The notes beneath the pieces were generated by a model, which made no database searches, had not been told where the DNA came from, and saw only the letters and a program-made list of their open reading frames with translations. Made by a program: the position numbers and the translations under genes. From assembly GCF_900129385.1 (NCBI RefSeq), contig NZ_FQVO01000007.1, forward strand, positions 62,001-126,000: DNA of 64,000 nucleotides, written 5' to 3'. The stretch is from Chryseobacterium takakiae. GTDB lineage: Bacteria; Bacteroidota; Bacteroidia; Flavobacteriales; Weeksellaceae. Shown here in pieces: positions 61,565 to 64,000 of this stretch (the first letter of the stretch is position 1; each line of letters opens with the position of its first letter).

Positions 61565-61576
61565 ATGAAAAGCTCA

Positions 61577-61957
61577 TTACGCTTCTACTTCATTGCCGTT
61601 TTTGCACCAGTAAAGAGCATTGTAAAGATTTCCTTTGGGGAAAGATTTAAACTCTCCCGGCATCAACACACTGAAAATGTCTGTAAAATTCTGCACTCCT
61701 TCTTTATCCGTAACAATAGCGGTTCTGTTCCACTTTGTTAAGTTTTTTAATCCTAAAAGCGCATCCTGCAGCCAGGCTCCCATGGTAAAATTATCCAGAT
61801 CTGTATCCAGGTACAACAGGTAGTTCAGTTCATTAAACTGATCCACCTTTTGCTTTACTCTTGGGATTACCAGGTTTTCAAAATCTTCTTTTGTTACTTC
61901 TCCCGTTGCATTGAAAGCAGCAACATTCTCCGGAGCTTCTGGAATAATCGTTATCAT
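61577..61957 (-). CDS. SpoIIAA-like (DUF3478/STAS-like) protein
   Basis: A 126-residue soluble protein of the SpoIIAA-like family. It opens with IIPEAPENVAAFNATGEVTKEDFENLVIP and keeps the beta-alpha pattern of STAS-like folds, with DNFTMGAWLQDALLGL and RTAIVTDKEGVQNF in the middle. The phosphorylated Ser of true SpoIIAA is not evident, so a lipid-binding or stress role known for this branch is more likely. It is a single gene. Confidence 0.85.
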   Translation of the reverse strand: MITIIPEAPENVAAFNATGEVTKEDFENLVIPRVKQKVDQFNELNYLLYLDTDLDNFTMGAWLQDALLGLKNLTKWNRTAIVTDKEGVQNFTDIFSVLMPGEFKSFPKGNLYNALYWCKNGNEVEA

Positions 61958-62075
61958 ATTGTAATATTTATTGTGGTTTAGATTTTAGGTTGATAACAAA
62001 AAGTAAACCATTATTTAATATTGGGTTAACAAAAGGTTTAATTGTTTAAATTTGGTTTAAATCTTTCGTAACATA

Positions 62076-62130
62076 TTTTCCGGCGGCAAAGCCGCCGGAA
62101 AACAAAAGGCCGCGGCAATCTGCCGCGGCC
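62076..62130. repeat. Two adjacent GC-rich perfect hairpins
   Basis: Hairpin A is TTTTCCGGCGGC (62076-62087) with its complement at 62091-62102 and loop AAA. Hairpin B is GGCCGCGGCA (62108-62117) with its complement at 62121-62130 and loop ATC. The gap 61958-62272 holds no other clear signal apart from the tiny frame at 62176. Confidence 0.7.
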
Positions 62131-62175
62131 TCACACAAAATACACTGTGACTTCAGATATATATAGCCACATCTT

Positions 62176-62244
62176 ATGAAAATGATTTTCGCAGTATTAG
62201 TTTTTTTACCTTTAACTATTGGCTTCCAGACACAAGCCACTTAA
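62176..62244 (+). CDS. Possible 22-residue hydrophobic peptide
   Basis: A very short frame starting MKMIFAVLVFLPLTIGF and ending after 22 codons. It looks like a signal peptide or a small membrane peptide. It has no visible ribosome site and no family. It may be chance, or the truncated start of a lost gene. Confidence 0.25.
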   Translation: MKMIFAVLVFLPLTIGFQTQAT

Positions 62245-62272
62245 AATTGATTCTATCCGGAAATAAGCTACC

Positions 62273-63472
62273 CTAAATACTATATCCGTTTTTCTTCGCC
62301 AGTTCAAGAACTGAGCTTTCAATCGCTTTTCCCAAATCATCGGCATCAGCGTTTCCTCGTTTTTTCATTTCAGCATCAATATATTCCTGGCGTTTCTTTG
62401 AGAGTGCTTCAATTTCTTTCTGGATTTTCTCTCTTTCAGCGGATTTTTGAGCCACCGCCTTTTTAACTTCTTCTTTACTTTTGCCTTTCAGTTCTGCCGG
62501 AAGTTCAGATTCTTTTACTTCCGAAATAAAATCTTTATCTTTTTCTGCACGGTCTACAAGATCCCAATGATCATTTTTGTAAGCATTTTTTTTGGATTTG
62601 GCGACAGTCCTTTCTACTGCATTGGAAGCAGACTGTACTTCCGCATTTTTATCCTGAAGCATCTGCTTGGCTTTAAATTCCGAACCGTGGCTTCCGTAAT
62701 ACATGTAGGTATCATTCAGTTTTGCATTGCATTCGGAGATTCTTATGTCATAAGGCGTTTCAATATAAATAACCTTCTGGTCGCTGTCGATGTTAAAATA
62801 TTTCCCTTCACCGAGCGATGCGCCGTTCTGCCAGAAAGTACGGATTCCTTCATCCCTGTTTCCACAAAAAATAGTATTGGTATAAATATTTTTTCGCTTT
62901 GCATCCGAAATCACATTTTTATAGCTTATTCTTCCCTGATCAAAAGGTTCGTTTCCGGCGATATAGATCAGCTTCATGCTTTTATCATTGCTGTCCCAGT
63001 TCAGGTTCATTGAAGCATCCCGGATTACTGCGCCGCAATATTCATTGCCGCCATTGGTTCTCAGGGCAAACAGTTTTTCGGAAACCAGATCCAGATCCTG
63101 GGTAAGTGGAGTGACTTGCCGGATATAATTTTCATCACTGATGCCATCGTTTCCGTACTCATACAGTGCGATTTCCACTTGGGCTGATTTTCCGTTGTAC
63201 TTTAACGTGGTGAGTGTATTGACAATATTCCAGAGTCTTGATTTTGCCTGGTCAATCAGTCCATCCATGCTGTTGGAGGTATCCAGAAGAAGAGCCACCT
63301 GAATTTTATTTTCGCTCGCTGCAGGTGTTGTTGAAGTTTCATGGTCAACAAATCTTCTTTCAGTAGGAGGAACACGTCTGCCTTTGCTGCACATTAAGTT
63401 TTCCCCGGAATTCTGTGCACTCAGAAGAGCCAAAGTTCCTATCGTCAGTGTTAAAATTTTAAAAGTTGTCAT
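62273..63472 (-). CDS. VWA domain protein
   Basis: A 399-residue exported protein. After a signal (about 1-19) and short linker comes a von Willebrand factor A domain (about 55-245) with the metal site DTSNSMDGLIDQ near residue 63. The C-terminal third is charged and helical, probably a coiled coil (KEEVKKAVAQKSAEREKIQ). VWA proteins form metal-dependent adhesive complexes. It starts 11 bases after the SIMPL protein gene, so the two are probably co-transcribed. Confidence 0.88.
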   Translation of the reverse strand: MTTFKILTLTIGTLALLSAQNSGENLMCSKGRRVPPTERRFVDHETSTTPAASENKIQVALLLDTSNSMDGLIDQAKSRLWNIVNTLTTLKYNGKSAQVEIALYEYGNDGISDENYIRQVTPLTQDLDLVSEKLFALRTNGGNEYCGAVIRDASMNLNWDSNDKSMKLIYIAGNEPFDQGRISYKNVISDAKRKNIYTNTIFCGNRDEGIRTFWQNGASLGEGKYFNIDSDQKVIYIETPYDIRISECNAKLNDTYMYYGSHGSEFKAKQMLQDKNAEVQSASNAVERTVAKSKKNAYKNDHWDLVDRAEKDKDFISEVKESELPAELKGKSKEEVKKAVAQKSAEREKIQKEIEALSKKRQEYIDAEMKKRGNADADDLGKAIESSVLELAKKNGYSI

Positions 63473-63483
63473 GATTTCTGTTT

Positions 63484-64000
63484 TTAAAGAATTTCGTATT
63501 TCGTTTTGATGCTGTATTTCAGCTTGATATTATCAATGTTTTCAAATGAATAATCAACATTGGCATCGGCAGCCTCCAGTTGAATATTCGCCGCTTTCGC
63601 TCTGAAATTGATTGGCAGTACAGTATCACTGGTATAATCTTCAATTTCCACGATTTCAAGAGGATTTCCGGTTTTTTTGCCCATACTTTCAAGCAGGTAA
63701 TCTGCTTTTTCTTTGGCTGCTTTCAGAGCATTGATTTTTACTGTTTTTCTGTAATCGGCAATTTTTGTATTCCTGATCTCGTCGATGTTGATGCTGGTAA
63801 TCCATTTTTGGTTGAGGTTTTCAAAGAGATTCCCCATATCGGTTTTTTTGGTTACTTTAAACTGAAGGCTTTTCGTAAAAACTTTGGTTTTAGAATAGAT
63901 ATTCTGATACATCGATTTGAATTTGATGTCTTCGTTTTTTACACCGTTGTTTTTCAGGATTTCAAACAGCTGTTTCTCGTTGTCGGCAAGCTGGTTTTTA
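63484..64000 (-). CDS. SIMPL domain (DUF541) protein, 5' end outside the window
   Basis: The frame is open through position 64000, so the N-terminus is missing. About 172 residues are visible. They match the SIMPL/DUF541 domain: ADNEKQLFEILKNNGVKNED, then ALKAAKEKADYLLESMGKK followed by EIVEIED. SIMPL proteins are periplasmic or surface proteins with poorly known roles in stress and signalling. It lies just upstream of the VWA gene on the same strand. Confidence 0.86.
   Translation of the reverse strand, partial: KNQLADNEKQLFEILKNNGVKNEDIKFKSMYQNIYSKTKVFTKSLQFKVTKKTDMGNLFENLNQKWITSINIDEIRNTKIADYRKTVKINALKAAKEKADYLLESMGKKTGNPLEIVEIEDYTSDTVLPINFRAKAANIQLEAADANVDYSFENIDNIKLKYSIKTKYEIL

Noticed and set aside
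9121..62130. CRISPR arrays
   Set aside because: Repeated sequences are inverted or tRNA tandem repeats; no regular direct repeats with unique spacers and no cas gene are visible.
62447..63013. 188-codon open frame on the plus strand opposite the VWA gene
   Set aside because: It is entirely antisense to a recognisable VWA domain and its coiled-coil tail; its Phe/Ile-rich composition is the mirror of that gene.

Overview
The window looks like chromosomal DNA from a member of the Flavobacteriia, most likely Chryseobacterium or a close Weeksellaceae relative. Several things point there. Promoters follow the Bacteroidota pattern TTTG-N19-21-TAnnTTTG (clear copies at 6493-6524, 29395-29426, 46707-46737 and 57816-57846). 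The DNA is AT-rich. Typical lineage families are present: GLPGLI protein, DUF5683, GSCFA, DUF4269, DUF6438, a 562-residue signal peptidase, and lipoproteins with short Bacteroidota-style signals. No rRNA, phage, insertion sequence or CRISPR array was seen. The species assignment is an inference.

Layout. 1-3.4 kb: end of an unknown gene, a C39-peptidase ABC exporter and a GLPGLI protein. 3.5-4.8 kb: OsmC and DJ-1/PfpI stress genes. 5.0-6.5 kb: a minus-strand tRNA field (Ser, 2 Pro, 2 Arg, plus two decayed Arg copies) surrounding one small unknown gene. 6.6-13.5 kb: amidase, aspartase, then a surface-glycan group (two glycosyltransferase-like genes, a flippase, an FkbM methyltransferase). 14.4-22.1 kb: DEAD-box helicase, PhoU-like/Pit phosphate uptake, a ParE/RelE-type toxin-antitoxin pair, polyprenyl synthase and an overlapping GSCFA-DUF4269-TatD group. 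22.2-26.9 kb, all minus: RhlE-like helicase, DUF6438 lipoprotein, obg, adk, hpt. 27.0-29.4 kb: an accessory island between hpt and purA with an ABC-F gene remnant and a two-gene AAA-ATPase/RloB (AbiL-type) defence module.

29.4-39.9 kb is core: purA, tonB-like, then parA-parB-DUF5683-dapB-lepB-lepB paralogue-WbqC-subtilase. The lepB paralogue has lost both catalytic residues. 40.0-45.0 kb: envelope lipoproteins, then a compact cassette resembling the mycobacterial decaprenyl-phosphoryl-arabinose pathway (UbiA-type phosphoribosyltransferase, DprE1-like oxidase, DprE2-like reductase) with a HAD phosphatase that could supply the missing dephosphorylation step. 45.0-51.7 kb: cysteine desulfurase, thioredoxin, three tandem tRNA-Asp genes, then an ECF sigma factor with a small zinc-type anti-sigma candidate leading a run of YHS, DM13, DoxX, DinB, NRDE and ATP-grasp genes.

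51.8-64 kb: L,D-transpeptidase, aspartyl protease with PDZ, esterase, surface lipoprotein, tyrS, a second sigma factor, lipA, an MFS exporter, and VWA and SIMPL proteins running off the end. Intergenic spaces carry two kinds of inverted repeat: AT-rich imperfect ones between housekeeping genes, and striking GC-rich perfect palindromes at 56.2, 57.7 and 62.1 kb.
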